NCBI GenBank assembly: GCA_033557465.1
Contig: CM066041.1
Span: 161,812,040-161,876,039 of the forward strand
Length of the DNA stretch: 64,000 bases
DNA from: Ichthyophis bannanicus
Taxonomy: Eukaryota; Chordata; Amphibia; Gymnophiona; Ichthyophiidae
Direction of reading: 5' to 3'
In this document: positions 62,184 to 64,000 of the stretch, one piece after another
Layout of the letters: every line of letters starts with the position of its first letter
How positions within the stretch are numbered: position 1 is the stretch's first letter
Made by a program: the position numbers and the translations under genes
Notes under the pieces: generated by a model
Told to the model about the DNA's origin: nothing
Database searches by the model: none
The model's input: only the letters and a program-made list of their open reading frames with translations

Positions 62184-64000
62184 AAACATAGAAACATAGA
62201 AATATGACGACAGAAAAAGACCACATGGCCTATCTAGTCTGTCCTTCCATAACAACTACAACAGTCCACTTTTTGCCTTTAGAGATCCTCTGTGTTGGTC
62301 CCATGCTTTCTTGAATTCAGTTACTGTCCTCATCTCTACCACCTCCACTGGGAGACTATTCCACGGATCCACTACTCTTTCCTTAAAGAAATATTTCCGC
62401 ATATCACTCCTGAATCTATCTCCCTTCACCCTCATCCCATGTCCCCTCGTAGCAGAACTTGCTTTCAATTGAAAGAGGCTCTCTCCCTGAACATTTATGC
62501 CACGGAGGTATTTAAACATCTCAATCATATCACCTCTATCCCGCCTTTCCTCTAAGGTGTACATATTAAGATCCTTAAGTCTGTCCTCATATGCTTTATA
62601 ATGAAGCCCATTAATCATTTTGGTAGCAACCCTCTGCACCGACTCCATCCTGTTCACATCCTTTTGAAGGTGCGGTCTCCAGAATTGCACACCATACTCC
62701 AAATGAGGTCGCACCAAAGACTTATACAGAGGCATTATCACCTCCTTTTTTCTGCTAGCCATTTCTCTCCGTATGCACCCAAGCATCCTTCTAGCTTTTG
62801 CTGTCGCCTTTTCCACCTGTTTAGCTACTTTAAGATCATCAGACACAACCACGCCTAGGTCCCGCTCTTCTTTAGTGGACAAAAGTACTTCACCTCCTAT
62901 ACTGTATTGCTCCCTTGGATTGCTGCAGCCCAAATGCATGACCTTACATTTTTTAACATTAAATCCCAGCTGCCAAATTCTAGACCATTCTTCAAGCTTA
63001 GCTAGATCCCTCCTCATGTTATCTACCCCTTCCTGGGTGTCTACTCTATTGCAGATTTTGGTATCATCCGCAAAGAGGCAAACCTTACCCGACAGCCCTT
63101 CCGCTATATCACTAACAAAGATGTTAAAAAGAATCGGACCAAGGACAGATCCCTGGGGCACACCACTGGTAACATCCTTCTCCTCAGAGTGAGCTCCATT
63201 TACTTGTACTCTTTGTCGCCTCCCACCCAACCAATTTCTAACCCAAGCAGTAACTTTAGGGTCCATCCCTAGGGTGCTCAGTTTGTTTATAAGTCGCCTG
63301 TGAGGAACAGTGTCAAAGGCTTTACGGAAATCTAAATACACCACATCTAGAGCTCTCCCTCGGTCCAACTCCCTGGTCACCCAGTCAAAAAAATCAATCA
63401 GATTTGTCTGCAAGACCTGCCTCTGGTGAATCCATGCTGCCTCGGATCCTGTAATCCGCTGGACTCCAGAAACCTCACTATTTTCTCTTTCAGCAGCGTT
63501 TCCAATAATTTACTCACCACCGAAGTTAAACTAACCGGCCTGTAGTTTTCAACCACATCCTTACTTCTGCTTTTGTGTAAAGGCACCACATGAGCCTCTC
63601 TCCAGTCCTTTGGCACCACTCCTGACTCCAACGAGGCATTGAAAAGGTCAGTCAGTGGAGTTGCTAGAACGTCCCCAAGTTCCCTCAGTATTCTAGGGTG
63701 TATCCCATCCGGTCCCATCGCTTTGTCTACTTTAAGTTGAGCTAGTTTCTCACGAACACAGTCTTCTGAAAATAGTTCAAGATGTCCCTCGCTTCTGTTC
63801 TTATTTGTGGGTGTTTTCTGAGGTCCTGCTCCTGGTTCTTCATCTGTGAACACAGAACAAAAATATTTAAGCAATTCCGCTTTATCCTTATCAGCTTCTA
63901 CATATTCCCCCCCTGCACCCTTGAGTCTGACAATACTACTTTTGCTCTTCCTCTTCTCACTAATATATCTGAAAAATGTCTTATCCCCCCATTTTATTGC
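62184..64000 (-). mobile_element. CR1-like LINE (CR1-1), 3' two thirds, cut by window edge
   Basis: The 3' end at the low coordinate has an ACATAGAAACATAGAAA tail. ORF2 occupies 62256-63874 and runs beyond the window. It is the best CR1-1 copy here and the reference for the fragments at 5170, 27115, 30718 and 36612. Confidence 0.87.
62256..63874 (-). pseudogene. CR1-1 ORF2 reverse transcriptase
   Basis: The first frame (63874-63398) holds AMGPDGIHPRILRELGDVL and ENYRPVSLTSVVSKLLE. One frame change near 63400 leads to a 385-codon frame (63413-62256) with VVYLDFRKAFDTVPHRRL (first Asp), VTSGVPQGSVLGPILFNIFVSD, CLFADDTKICN (catalytic DD near 63060-63075), VMHLGCSNP, and the C-terminal part to HRGSLKAKSGLL. 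RT motifs are complete; a single frameshift separates it from an intact ORF in this window. The endonuclease lies outside. Confidence 0.87.

Noticed and set aside
1..64000. CRISPR array, bacterial operon or prophage
   Set aside because: No spaced short repeats; spliced vertebrate exons and eukaryotic retroelements throughout.
1..64000. tRNA or rRNA genes
   Set aside because: No cloverleaf with A and B boxes or rRNA-like stretch was noticed; the tRNA-Glu match at 58871-58888 is a retroviral primer site.

Overview
The window is a gene-poor, repeat-saturated piece of a large vertebrate nuclear genome. The only host gene seen is P4HB (protein disulfide isomerase, PDIA1) on the + strand. Five consecutive exons are present at 5739-5872, 12027-12164, 50177-50281, 50538-50663 and 50889-51089. 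All are in frame and bounded by AG/GT, and they cover the end of the first thioredoxin domain through b and b'. The exons with the CGHC active sites and the KDEL end lie outside. The density of DIRS-type tyrosine-recombinase retrotransposons, with CR1-like LINEs, Penelope-like elements and gammaretrovirus-like ERVs, suggests an amphibian with a large genome, possibly a caecilian. That taxonomic call is inference; lungfish or salamander are not excluded.

Layout. 1-5738 (intron 2): two DIRS family A copies (A1 apparently inside A2), a TTAA-flanked piggyBac-like MITE inside A2, an L1/Tx1-clade 3' fragment and CR1-like scraps. 5873-12026 (intron 3): almost entirely one full-length DIRS copy (A3, 6090-11985), sense to P4HB. 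12165-50176 (intron 4, 38 kb): a mariner-like MITE; DIRS family B copy B1 (12708-21086) carrying a 2.7 kb AT-rich insert with a hammerhead ribozyme motif and a 114-bp direct duplication; old copy A4 (21116-27114) split by a Penelope-like element with 805-bp inverted arms and a GIY-YIG nuclease ORF; CR1-like LINE pieces; B2 and B3; an LTR-like insert; A5 (39882-49028) carrying a nearly complete CR1-like LINE that itself carries an L1/Tx1-clade fragment. 50177-51089: exons 5-7 with short introns. 51451-59449: a minus-strand gammaretrovirus-like ERV with a GTAT target duplication and a tRNA-Glu primer site, internally deleted and invaded by A6. 59454-60860: a decayed family B relic. 60861-61109: a fragment of a retroelement SGNH-hydrolase ORF. 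61110-61987: 3' LTR of a second ERV. 62184-64000: a minus-strand CR1-like LINE.

Function. Nothing here looks like an operon or a new host system. Transposons supply almost all coding sequence, and most copies carry frameshifts or stops. The main points of interest are three hammerhead-ribozyme motifs, textbook DIRS termini (internal complementary region matching the joined ends), a conserved consensus 5' splice site in the DIRS right ends, and nested insertions that give a relative chronology. All identifications come from reading the sequence and conceptual translations by eye. No database search was run and percent identities were not computed.
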